Shown here: one piece after another, positions 10,205 through 18,016 of the stretch
Position numbering within the stretch: position 1 is the first letter of the stretch
Layout of the letters: every line of letters begins with the position of its first letter
NCBI RefSeq assembly: GCF_002008365.1
Contig: NZ_MRDL01000013.1
Coordinates: 16,109-80,108 of the forward strand
Direction of reading: 5' to 3'
Origin: Rhizobium leguminosarum bv. viciae USDA 2370
GTDB lineage: Bacteria > Pseudomonadota > Alphaproteobacteria > Rhizobiales > Rhizobiaceae
DNA length: 64,000 bases
The notes under the pieces: model-generated
The model's input: the letters and a program-made list of their open reading frames with translations, nothing else
Told to the model about the DNA's origin: nothing
Databases searched by the model: none
Translations under genes and position numbers: made by a program

Positions 10205-10816
10205 ATGTTCGATATTGGCTGGACCGAGCTTTTGGTCATCGCGGTCGTACTGATCGTGGTCGTCGGTCCCAAGGATTTGCCGCCGATGCTGCGCGCTTTC
10301 GGCAAGATGACGCAGCGCGCCCGCAAGGTCGCGGGTGAATTCCGTGCGCAGTTCGATGAGGCGTTGCGCGAAGCGGAACTTGACGATGTCCGCCAGACGA
10401 TCAGCGACGCCCAGAAACTCAACCCGGTCAACAGCCTGCGCGAGGCGATGAATCCGCTTCGCCAGATGGGCAACGAGATCAAGGCCGACCTGCAGAAGTC
10501 GACCACGGTCACGGAGAACAAGACCGAGGTGCCGCCCGACGCTGTTGCAGCCCCGACGCCGTCGATGAGCTTGCCGGAAACGCCGCCATTGGTAGCGACA
10601 CCTGCGCCGTCGGAACCCGTCGCAGCAGCGATTGTCCAGGCCGATACGGTTGCCGCCAAGCCGAAGGTTGTGCGCAAGCCGCGCGTCAAGGCTGCCGATA
10701 AGGTCGATGCTGCGGCTGCCGTTGCCGTGCCTGTGGAAAAGCCGAAACGCACGACGGCAGTCAGGAAGCCTGCAACGCCGAAGAAGCCGGCGCAGACGAA
10801 GAAGGACGAGGCATGA
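10205..10816 (+). CDS. tatB: Sec-independent translocase subunit TatB
   Basis: Receptor subunit that forms the signal-peptide-binding complex with TatC. 203 residues. The N-terminal helix is GWTELLVIAVVLIVVVGPKDLP, with the TatB-type GPKDLP turn, followed by an amphipathic helix. The C-terminal half is a long Ala/Pro/Lys-rich low-complexity tail typical of rhizobial TatB. It overlaps tatC by ATGA (10813-10816), so translation is probably coupled. Confidence 0.95.
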   Translation: MFDIGWTELLVIAVVLIVVVGPKDLPPMLRAFGKMTQRARKVAGEFRAQFDEALREAELDDVRQTISDAQKLNPVNSLREAMNPLRQMGNEIKADLQKSTTVTENKTEVPPDAVAAPTPSMSLPETPPLVATPAPSEPVAAAIVQADTVAAKPKVVRKPRVKAADKVDAAAAVAVPVEKPKRTTAVRKPATPKKPAQTKKDEA

Positions 10817-11640
10817 GCGGTGATATCGAAGACAAGCCGCAGCCGTTGATCGAGCACCTGATGGAGCTGCGCACGCGGCTGATGTGGTCGATCGGCGCCT
10901 TTTTCGTCGCCTTCATCGCATGCTTCTTTTTTGCCAAGCATCTCTTCAACTATCTGGTCATACCCTACAAGACAGCCGTCGTGTGGGCGCATCTCGACGT
11001 CGAGAAAGCCCAGCTCATCTACACCGCGCCGCAGGAATTCTTCTTCACGCAGGTCAAGGTGGCGATGTTCGGCGGCCTTGTGGTCGCGTTCCCGATCATT
11101 GCCGCCCAGGTCTACAAGTTCGTGGCGCCGGGTCTCTACAAGAATGAGCGCCAGGCTTTCCTGCCGTTCCTGATCGCCTCGCCGGTCCTGTTCCTGATGG
11201 GCGGCGCGCTCGTCTATTTCTTCTTCACGCCGATGGTCATGTGGTTCTTCCTGTCGATGCAGCAGGCGCCAGGTCATGACGAAATAGCGATCTCGCTGAT
11301 GCCGAAGGTCTCGGAATATCTGAGCCTGATCATGACGCTGGTCTTCTCCTTCGGCCTCGTCTTCCAGCTTCCCGTCGTCACCACGCTGCTTGCTCGTGTC
11401 GGTCTTCTGACGTCGCAATGGCTCGCCGAAAAGCGCAAGTTTGCCATCGTCCTCGCCTTTGTTGTCGCCGCCGTGCTGACGCCGCCGGATCCGATGTCCC
11501 AGATCGGCCTTGCGATACCGACGATCCTTCTCTACGAGATTTCCATCCATGCGGCGCGACTCGTGGAGCGCCAGCGTGCCCGGCAGGCGGTCGAAAAGGA
11601 AACTGGATCCGCAGACGTTGCCAAGACGGACAGCGTCTGA
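10813..11640 (+). CDS. tatC: Twin-arginine translocase subunit TatC
   Basis: Six-helix inner membrane subunit that recognises the twin-arginine signal. 275 residues; the N-terminal PLIEHLMELRTRLMWS motif and the conserved YKFVAPGLYKNERQAFLPF loop are present. It ends the tatABC operon. A RIME-type palindrome beginning about 36 bases after the stop may also act as a transcription end. Confidence 0.96.
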   Translation: MSGDIEDKPQPLIEHLMELRTRLMWSIGAFFVAFIACFFFAKHLFNYLVIPYKTAVVWAHLDVEKAQLIYTAPQEFFFTQVKVAMFGGLVVAFPIIAAQVYKFVAPGLYKNERQAFLPFLIASPVLFLMGGALVYFFFTPMVMWFFLSMQQAPGHDEIAISLMPKVSEYLSLIMTLVFSFGLVFQLPVVTTLLARVGLLTSQWLAEKRKFAIVLAFVVAAVLTPPDPMSQIGLAIPTILLYEISIHAARLVERQRARQAVEKETGSADVAKTDSV

Positions 11641-11676
11641 GCTGAGATCTGGAAATCCCTTCATGAACGTCGTCGA

Positions 11677-11775
11677 CTGCATAATCCTTAAATCGGAATC
11701 GGTTTAAGGATTATGCAGCAATTCAAAGTGTTACAGCGTCCCTTGCGCGTCTGAAAAGACACGGCGGCGCTGTAA
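11677..11775. repeat. RIME-type palindromic repeat, copy 1
   Basis: Two palindromes in tandem: a 16-bp stem CTGCATAATCCTTAAA/TTTAAGGATTATGCAG around a 10-nt loop (11677-11718), then an ACAGCG...CGCTGT palindrome (11731-11775). The same two-part element appears in reverse orientation at 29098-29193. It matches the known style of Rhizobium intergenic mosaic elements. Confidence 0.75.
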
Positions 11776-11839
11776 TATCCGGTCGAGGTCCGATCAGGCT
11801 TTGGCCGGGCCACCTCTGTTGCAACGACCTGGAACGACG

Positions 11840-13123
11840 ATGCTCGATATCAAATGGATCCGTGAGAATCCCGAAGCGCTCGATGCCGCCCTTGCCAAGC
11901 GCGGCGCGGAGCCTCTGGCACAAAGTCTCGTTGCCCTCGATGAAAAGCGGCGCTCCGCCGTCCAAAGGGCGCAGGACTTGCTGTCCCGCCGCAACCTCGC
12001 CTCCAAGGAAATTGGCGCGGCGATGGCCCAGAAGAATAGCGAGCTTGCCGAGAAGCTGAAGGCCGAGGTGTCTGAACTGAAGACCCTGCTGCCGGCGATC
12101 GAGGAAGAGGACCGGCAACTGACGGCCGAACTCAACGACGCGCTCTCGCGCATCCCGAACATACCTTTCGACGACGTCCCGGTCGGCAAGGACGAGCATG
12201 ACAATGTCGTCACCCGCACCGTTGGCGAAAAGCCGCGCTGGAACCACGCACCGAAGGAGCACTTCGAAATCGGCGAAGCGCTCGGCTATATGGACTTCGA
12301 GCGCGCCGCCAAGCTCTCCGGCTCGCGCTTCACAGTTCTGACCGGGCCGCTCGCCAAGCTTGAGCGGGCACTCGGCCAGTTCATGATCGATCTCCACACC
12401 AGCGAGCACGGCTATACCGAAGTTAGTTCGCCGCTGATGGTGCGTGACGAGGCCGTTTATGGCACCGCCCAGCTGCCGAAATTCGCCGAGGATCTCTTCA
12501 GGACGACGGACGGCCGCTGGCTGATCCCGACGGCCGAAGTGACGCTGACCAATCTGGTGCGCGAAGAAATCCTCGATCAGGAAAAGCTGCCGCTCCGCTT
12601 TACCGCGTTGACGCCGTCCTTCCGCTCGGAAGCGGGCTCCGCCGGCCGCGACACGCGCGGCATGCTGCGCCAGCATCAGTTCTGGAAATGCGAGCTTGTG
12701 TCGATCACCGATGCCGAGAGCGCCGTTGCCGAGCATGAACGCATGACCGCCTGCGCCGAGGAAGTGCTGAAGCGCCTCGGCCTGCATTTCCGCACCATGA
12801 CGCTTTGCACCGGCGATATGGGCTTCGGCTCGCGCAAAACTTACGATCTCGAAGTCTGGCTGCCGGGGCAGAATGCCTTCCGTGAAATCTCCTCCTGCTC
12901 GGTCTGCGGCGATTTTCAGGGCCGCCGAATGAATGCGCGCTACCGCGGCAAGGAAGACAAGAGCAACAGGTTCGTCCACACGCTGAACGGTTCCGGCACG
13001 GCCGTCGGCCGCTGCCTGATCGCTGTCCTTGAAAATTATCTGAACGAGGACGGTTCCGTCACGATTCCGGACGTTTTGCTGCCCTATATGGGCGGATTGA
13101 CCAAGATCGAACGGGCGGCCTGA
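11840..13123 (+). CDS. serS: Seryl-tRNA synthetase
   Basis: Class II synthetase charging tRNA-Ser (and tRNA-Sec if present). 427 residues. An N-terminal coiled-coil arm (about residues 30-100) is followed by the catalytic domain with motif 2 ([24 protein letters not shown]) and motif 3 ([17 protein letters not shown]). The ATG at 11840 ([14 protein letters not shown]) is the family start; the reading frame runs 13 codons further upstream. surE follows after 4 bases. Confidence 0.96.
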   Translation: MLDIKWIRENPEALDAALAKRGAEPLAQSLVALDEKRRSAVQRAQDLLSRRNLASKEIGAAMAQKNSELAEKLKAEVSELKTLLPAIEEEDRQLTAELNDALSRIPNIPFDDVPVGKDEHDNVVTRTVGEKPRWNHAPKEHFEIGEALGYMDFERAAKLSGSRFTVLTGPLAKLERALGQFMIDLHTSEHGYTEVSSPLMVRDEAVYGTAQLPKFAEDLFRTTDGRWLIPTAEVTLTNLVREEILDQEKLPLRFTALTPSFRSEAGSAGRDTRGMLRQHQFWKCELVSITDAESAVAEHERMTACAEEVLKRLGLHFRTMTLCTGDMGFGSRKTYDLEVWLPGQNAFREISSCSVCGDFQGRRMNARYRGKEDKSNRFVHTLNGSGTAVGRCLIAVLENYLNEDGSVTIPDVLLPYMGGLTKIERAA

Positions 13124-13127
13124 GGCG

Positions 13128-13901
13128 ATGCGCATCCTGCTTACGAATGACGACGGCATTCACGCCGAAGGCCTTGCAGCGCTGGAGCGGATCGCGCGGA
13201 CGCTGTCCGACGATGTCTGGATCGTCGCGCCCGAGACCGACCAGAGCGGCCTTGCCCATTCGCTGAGCCTCTCCGAACCGTTGCGGCTGCGCAAGATTTC
13301 CGACAAGCATTTCGCCCTGCGCGGCACGCCGACCGATTGCGTCATCATGGGCATCAGGCAGGTGATGGACATCAAGCCGGATCTAGTCCTGTCTGGCGTC
13401 AATTCAGGCTCGAACGTTGCCGACGATGTGACCTATTCCGGCACGATCGCCGGCGCCATCGAAGGCACCATGCAGGGCGTGCGCTCGTTTGCGCTGAGCC
13501 AGGCCTATCTCTATGAGGACGGCGCGCGCATCGTGCCCTGGGAGGTCTGCGAGACGCATGCGCCGGCTCTTCTGGAAAAGCTGATGGTCCTGGACCTGCC
13601 GGAGGGTACGTTCCTCAATCTCAACTTCCCGAACTGCCGTCCCGACGAAGTCAATGGCGCCGAGGTGACCATGCAGGGCAAGCTCGCCTTCAATCTGCAG
13701 GTCGACGCCCGCTCCGACGGCCGGGGCTTTCCTTACTACTGGCTGAAGTTTGGCGAACGCGCCGGCGCCTTCGTTGAAGGCACCGATATTCACGCCCTGA
13801 AGCATAATAAGATTTCGGTAACGCCTTTGAAACTGGATCTGACCGATTATTCCGTGACGGACCGCGTGGCGCGGGCCTTGGGATACGGAGCACAAGTTTG
13901 A
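13128..13901 (+). CDS. surE: 5'-nucleotidase SurE
   Basis: Metal-dependent nucleoside monophosphate phosphatase linked to stationary-phase survival. 257 residues. The N-terminal [15 protein letters not shown] carries the DD metal ligands, and [18 protein letters not shown] is the second signature block. It follows serS by four bases and overlaps pcm by four bases, a pairing with the protein-repair methyltransferase seen in many proteobacteria. Confidence 0.95.
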   Translation: MRILLTNDDGIHAEGLAALERIARTLSDDVWIVAPETDQSGLAHSLSLSEPLRLRKISDKHFALRGTPTDCVIMGIRQVMDIKPDLVLSGVNSGSNVADDVTYSGTIAGAIEGTMQGVRSFALSQAYLYEDGARIVPWEVCETHAPALLEKLMVLDLPEGTFLNLNFPNCRPDEVNGAEVTMQGKLAFNLQVDARSDGRGFPYYWLKFGERAGAFVEGTDIHALKHNKISVTPLKLDLTDYSVTDRVARALGYGAQV

Positions 13902-14551
13902 CGGCAAGACTGGCGGAGAAGGAGGGCTTTGCTGCACTCGTCCTCAGATTGCGTGCCGAAGGCATCTCCGACCTCGATCTGCTGACGGCGGTCGAGCAGA
14001 CGCAGCGCTCATTGTTTGTGCCGCCGCAATATGCCGACGACGCCTATTCAAGCCGGACGATCCCGATCGAGTGCGGCTCCTTTCTCGAAGGCATCGATTT
14101 TGCCGTCCGCATCCTGCATCACCTGAAGCTCAAGCCCGGCCAGCGCGTCCTGGAGATCGGCACCGGAAGCGGTTTTACCGCCGCCGTCATGGGCCGCATG
14201 GCCGAGCGTGTCCTGTCCATCGACCGCTACAAGACGCTGACGACGGCAGCGCAGCGGCGCATGGAATCGCTTGGTCTGCGCAGCGTCATCATTCGCCATG
14301 CCGACGGCAGTGCCGGCATGCAGGGTGAGGGCACCTTCGACCGCATCCTGGTGACGGCGGCCTTCAACGCGATGCCGCGCTTTTATACCGACCAGCTCGT
14401 TTCCGGCGGCTCGATGATCGCGCCGCTCATGATTTCCGAGAACGAGTGTCGCATGGTGCGGCTGACGAAAACCGGCAGCCGTTTCGAACGCGAGGAACTG
14501 TTCGAAGCACCCTATCTGCCGATCGTTCCGCGCCTTGCCTCACTGCTGTAG
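13898..14551 (+). CDS. pcm: Protein-L-isoaspartate O-methyltransferase
   Basis: SAM-dependent enzyme that methylates isoaspartyl residues and so starts repair of aged proteins. 217 residues. The SAM-binding motif is [16 protein letters not shown] (about residue 84), and the upstream Y..RTIPI-like region is present as [11 protein letters not shown]. The TTG start overlaps the surE stop, pointing to coupled translation. A small hairpin terminator follows. Confidence 0.92.
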   Translation: MTARLAEKEGFAALVLRLRAEGISDLDLLTAVEQTQRSLFVPPQYADDAYSSRTIPIECGSFLEGIDFAVRILHHLKLKPGQRVLEIGTGSGFTAAVMGRMAERVLSIDRYKTLTTAAQRRMESLGLRSVIIRHADGSAGMQGEGTFDRILVTAAFNAMPRFYTDQLVSGGSMIAPLMISENECRMVRLTKTGSRFEREELFEAPYLPIVPRLASLL

Positions 14552-14618
14552 ACACGGGTGTTGTCGGGCCGATCGGCCTGATATCTGACAATCAGAAAAA
14601 AGAGCACGAGGTTGTGCG

Positions 14619-14638
14619 AAAGCCGCTCAGGCTTTTTT
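14619..14638 (+). terminator. Rho-independent terminator after pcm
   Basis: Stem AAAGCC/GGCTTT with a GCTCA loop running into a six-T tract, about 70 bases after the pcm stop. Confidence 0.65.
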
Positions 14639-14722
14639 GGCATCATGCGCGGCACACTGCGATTTTTCACCCGTAAGCTATGGTTATCAACTTCTCAAAA
14701 ATATCGCACTGATTCCAGCATC

Positions 14723-14737
14723 TTAACCGCGTGGTAA
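14723..14737. promoter_or_regulatory. CtrA-like site upstream of the nlpD-like gene
   Basis: TTAA-N7-GTAA (TTAACCGCGTGGTAA), one mismatch from the TTAA-N7-TTAA full site of the cell-cycle regulator CtrA. It is 54 bases before the chosen ATG, within promoter distance. Sequence match only. Confidence 0.4.
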
Positions 14738-14791
14738 TACTAACGCGTTTTAATAGACTCACAAATGGTTGCGTTCTCAGTGGGTCGAGTC

Positions 14792-16396
14792 ATGCGTTTC
14801 AGTCTTTCGCCAAAGTTCGGGAAGTCGGCCGGTAATCTTCTGGTTGTTGGCCTGCTGGCAAGTGCCGCAACGGGCTGCAGTTCCGATGTGACACGGTTTG
14901 GCGGCTTGTTTTCCTCCTCCGGGCAGGACCAGATCACCACAAGTTCTATTCCGCGCAGGAATATGAACGGTTCTCAGGGCGATCCGGTGCCGCGCGCCGA
15001 TCTCGGCGGTTCGGCCGTTGCCAGCCAGTCGGGCTATGGCGGCGGCAATGGCGCGCTGAACCAGCCTTATCCCGCACGCCAGGGTTACGATCCGACCCGC
15101 ACGTCGAGCTCGAGCGCACGTCTCGCTTCCGCGCCGGTCTCGGTGCAGCGTTCAGATCTGGCCGCGCCGACGGCCGTTGCTCCGTCCCGGCAGCGGGAAA
15201 AGGAAGTCGCGCTCGCCCAGCCTTTCCCGGCTGCGCCGCAGGCCGAAAAGCCCCGATTGGTGGCGCCGGCGGCACCGAAGGTGACGCCTGATACGCTGAC
15301 GACCGGCACGACGCCGAAGGTTTCCGGCTGGTCCGCGACCAACGCTCCTTCGGTAACGCTGCGTCCGGGTGAAAGCATCGCTACGCTCTCCAGGCGTTTC
15401 GGCGTTCCGGAAAAGGAAATCCTGCGCGTCAATGACCTGAAGACGGCATCTGCCGCCCAGCCGGGCCGGGCGATCCTCATTCCGACCTTCAATGGCGGCA
15501 ATGCCGCCAAGGCGGCATCGCAGGCGGCTGACCTTTCCAAGCCCGGCAAGATGCCGGAGGCGCCGAAGGCGCCTGAGCAGAACGTTGCCGTCATTCCGGG
15601 CGCCAATTCCGCCCGCGACAAGACGCTGGCGAGTGCCGATGCCACCGGCAAGCTTCCCGTCGGCGCCGGCAAGGATCCGAAGGCACCTGCCGGCACCTAT
15701 GTCGTCAAGCAAGGCGATTCCCTGGCAAAGATCGCCAAGGCGACCGGCAGCAATGTCGACGACCTCAAGGCCGCCAACAATCTTTCGGCCAACTCGCTCC
15801 GCATCGGTCAGGCTCTGAAGATCCCGAACGGCACCGCCGACAATATCAAGACCGCCTCGATCCCGGCCGAGAAGGTCGATCCGAAGCCGACCCAGCCGGC
15901 GGCTACCCTGCAGACGGCTTCCGTGCAGCCTGCGCCCTATAAGGCACCGGCCGCCACCCAGACCGTCGACGATGCCGAGAAGAAGTCGGACGTCAGCTCT
16001 GCCGCGCCGGAATCGACCGGCATCGGCAAATACCGCTGGCCGGTGCGCGGCCAGGTCATTGCTTCATACGGCGCCAACGTCAACGGCAACCGCAATGACG
16101 GCATCGACATCTCGGTACCGCAGGGCACGCCGATTAAGGCCGCTGAAAACGGCGTCGTCATTTATGCCGGCAACGGCCTGAAGGAACTCGGCAACACGGT
16201 TCTCGTCCGTCACGACGACGGCACCGTCACCGTCTACGGCAACGCCGACACGCTGAGCGTCACCCGCGGCCAGAAGATCCAGCGCGGCCAGACGGTTGCC
16301 GTCTCCGGCATGAGCGGCGACGTCAAGCAGCCGCAGGTCCATTTCGAGGTGCGCAAGGACGCGTCCCCGGTCAACCCGATGACTTTCCTGGAATAG
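14792..16396 (+). CDS. NlpD-like lipoprotein: two LysM domains and a degenerate LytM (M23) domain
   Basis: About 534 residues. A lipoprotein-type signal (LLVVGLLASAATGC) is followed by a low-complexity linker, LysM 1 (about 187-231), LysM 2 (about 302-346, TYVVKQGDSLAKIAKA) and a C-terminal LytM/M23 domain (about 411-534). The zinc ligands of active M23 enzymes look lost: the HxxxD position reads NDGID and the HxH position reads QVH, as in E. coli NlpD, which activates amidases rather than cutting. The likely role is control of a septal amidase at the outer membrane. The ATG at 14792 gives the shorter lipoprotein signal; a start at 14765 is possible. A CtrA-like site lies just upstream and a strong terminator follows. 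Confidence 0.85.
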   Translation: MRFSLSPKFGKSAGNLLVVGLLASAATGCSSDVTRFGGLFSSSGQDQITTSSIPRRNMNGSQGDPVPRADLGGSAVASQSGYGGGNGALNQPYPARQGYDPTRTSSSSARLASAPVSVQRSDLAAPTAVAPSRQREKEVALAQPFPAAPQAEKPRLVAPAAPKVTPDTLTTGTTPKVSGWSATNAPSVTLRPGESIATLSRRFGVPEKEILRVNDLKTASAAQPGRAILIPTFNGGNAAKAASQAADLSKPGKMPEAPKAPEQNVAVIPGANSARDKTLASADATGKLPVGAGKDPKAPAGTYVVKQGDSLAKIAKATGSNVDDLKAANNLSANSLRIGQALKIPNGTADNIKTASIPAEKVDPKPTQPAATLQTASVQPAPYKAPAATQTVDDAEKKSDVSSAAPESTGIGKYRWPVRGQVIASYGANVNGNRNDGIDISVPQGTPIKAAENGVVIYAGNGLKELGNTVLVRHDDGTVTVYGNADTLSVTRGQKIQRGQTVAVSGMSGDVKQPQVHFEVRKDASPVNPMTFLE

Positions 16397-16416
16397 GTAC
16401 TGCGTACCAGGAAACG

Positions 16417-16445
16417 CAAAAGCCCGGCCACCAGCCGGGCTTTTG
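16417..16445 (+). terminator. Rho-independent terminator after the nlpD-like gene
   Basis: Perfect 12-bp stem CAAAAGCCCGGC/GCCGGGCTTTTG around a 5-nt loop, 20 bases after the stop. The flanking A and T runs make it usable in both directions. Confidence 0.9.
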
Positions 16446-16452
16446 TCATTTA

Positions 16453-16546
16453 ATGCATGTCGCGCAAAAGTGCGCAGCGGTTTTGGGATAAACGACAAAG
16501 ACCCAAAACGCGTCGCGTGAATTCGGATTGACGCGCGACGCGCTCT
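16453..16546. repeat. RIME-type palindromic repeat (GTCGCGCAAAAGTG type)
   Basis: Begins GCATGTCGCGCAAAAGTG and ends with a GCGTCGCG...CGCGACGCGC palindrome that reaches the 3' end of the DUF815 gene. Related cores occur at 22346, 50244 and 59688. Confidence 0.65.
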
Positions 16547-17417
16547 AGCCCCGATCGATGTGAACGCGCATGCGCCCGGCTAGGTCCTGTATATACTGCC
16601 AGGCGACGCGGCCGGAGCGTGCGCCGCGCGTCGTTGCCCATTCCAGCGCCTCGGCATGCATCTTGCCGCGTTCGAGCCCGAGCTTGAAGTGATCGGCATA
16701 GCCGTCGATCATGCCGAGATAATCCTCCTGGCTGCATTTGTGGAAGCCGAGCCAGAGGCCGAAGCGGTCGGAAAGCGAAACCTTTTCCTCGACCGCCTCC
16801 GACGGATTGATCGCCGTCGACTGCTCGTTTTCCATCATGTGGCGCGGCAGGAGATGACGCCGGTTGGAGGTGGCGTAAAAGAGCACATTGTCCGGCCGCC
16901 CTTCGACGCCGCCGTCGAGTGCTGCCTTCAGCGATTTGTAGGCGGTGTCATCGTGATCGAAGGAGAGATCGTCGCAAAAGACGATCACACGGTACGGCGT
17001 GTCCTTCAGGAGATCGAGCAGATGGGGGAGGGTGGCGATATCCTCGCGATGGACTTCGACCAGCTTCAGCAAGGCACTGCTTTCGCGCCTGACATCCTCG
17101 TGTACGGCCTTGACCAGCGAGGATTTGCCCATGCCGCGCGCCCCCCAGAGCAGCACATTGTTGGCGGCATAACCCTCGGCGAAACGCACCGTATTCTCAT
17201 GCAGGATGTCGCGCACATGATCGACGCCGCGGATGAGCGTCAACGCCACCCGGTTCGGTCTCTTGACCGGCTGCAGATGCTGGCGCAAAGGCGCCCAGAC
17301 GAAGCAGTCGGCAGCATCCCAGTCGTTGAGGGCGGGTGCCGGTCCGGCAAGACGCTCGACGGCGTCTGCGAGCCGTCTAAGTTCGGCGAGCAGGGCGGTG
17401 TTGATTTCCTCGGTCAT
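16545..17417 (-). CDS. DUF815 family AAA+ ATPase
   Basis: 290 residues. Walker A is LLWGARGMGKSSLVKAV (about residue 93), Walker B-like VIVFCDDLSFD (about residue 150), and there is an arginine-rich C-terminal lid. The family resembles DnaA/MoxR-type AAA+ proteins; its substrate is unknown. The N-terminal 40 residues are helical and charged. It is convergent with the nlpD-like gene and divergent from yajC. Function is not recognised beyond the ATPase fold. Confidence 0.88.
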   Translation of the reverse strand: MTEEINTALLAELRRLADAVERLAGPAPALNDWDAADCFVWAPLRQHLQPVKRPNRVALTLIRGVDHVRDILHENTVRFAEGYAANNVLLWGARGMGKSSLVKAVHEDVRRESSALLKLVEVHREDIATLPHLLDLLKDTPYRVIVFCDDLSFDHDDTAYKSLKAALDGGVEGRPDNVLFYATSNRRHLLPRHMMENEQSTAINPSEAVEEKVSLSDRFGLWLGFHKCSQEDYLGMIDGYADHFKLGLERGKMHAEALEWATTRGARSGRVAWQYIQDLAGRMRVHIDRG

Positions 17418-17623
17418 CGGTGGCCTCCTGATTTCTCACTGCGGCAATCCGCTTTAATCTTTCGATGCCGGGTAGCATGGCGTTTTGACGGCGGAAAGGT
17501 TATGAGGCAGCGGAATCGGTACTGTTTCCGGCTGTTTCTGTTGCATTCATCGAAGCGGTAACTATAGTCCGGCAACCTGAAAAGAGAGGCGGAGTTCCGC
17601 CGCCCAAGCCTGAGGAGTTTAGC

Positions 17624-17971
17624 ATGTTCATCACCCCGGCATTCGCCCAGAGCGCGACCGATACCGCAACGGGATTCGGCGGTTCCGGTTTCGAAATGAT
17701 CATCCTGTTCGTGCCGCTGATGGTCGTCTGGTACTTCCTGCTGATCCGTCCGCAGCGCGCACAGGCAAAAAAGCGTGAGGAGACCCTGAAGGCAATTCGT
17801 CGCGGCGACCAGGTCGTCACCGGCGGCGGTCTCGTCGGCAAGGTCACCAAGGTTGTCGACGAAAAGGAAGTCGAAGTCGAGATCGCCGATGGCGTGCGCG
17901 TGCGCATCGTCCGCAGCGGCATCTCCGAAATTCGCGTCAAGGGTGAACCGGTCAAGGCCGACGCGGCGTAA
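17624..17971 (+). CDS. yajC: Preprotein translocase subunit YajC
   Basis: Small inner-membrane partner of SecDF. 115 residues: a short N-terminal stretch, one membrane helix (MIILFVPLMVVWYFLLIRPQRA) ending in the typical RPQ motif, then the conserved cytoplasmic KKREETLKAIRRGDQVVTGGGLVGKV. A GAGGAG site precedes the ATG. It is 45 bases ahead of secDF in the same direction. Confidence 0.96.
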   Translation: MFITPAFAQSATDTATGFGGSGFEMIILFVPLMVVWYFLLIRPQRAQAKKREETLKAIRRGDQVVTGGGLVGKVTKVVDEKEVEVEIADGVRVRIVRSGISEIRVKGEPVKADAA

Positions 17972-18016
17972 CAAGCGATAACGGCAGGACCGCCGGATCG
18001 GAAGATCGTCGAGAGA

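Noticed and set aside
11801..11839. Extended N-terminus of serS
   Set aside because: The extra 13 codons do not fit the family start [10 protein letters not shown], which has its own ATG at 11840.
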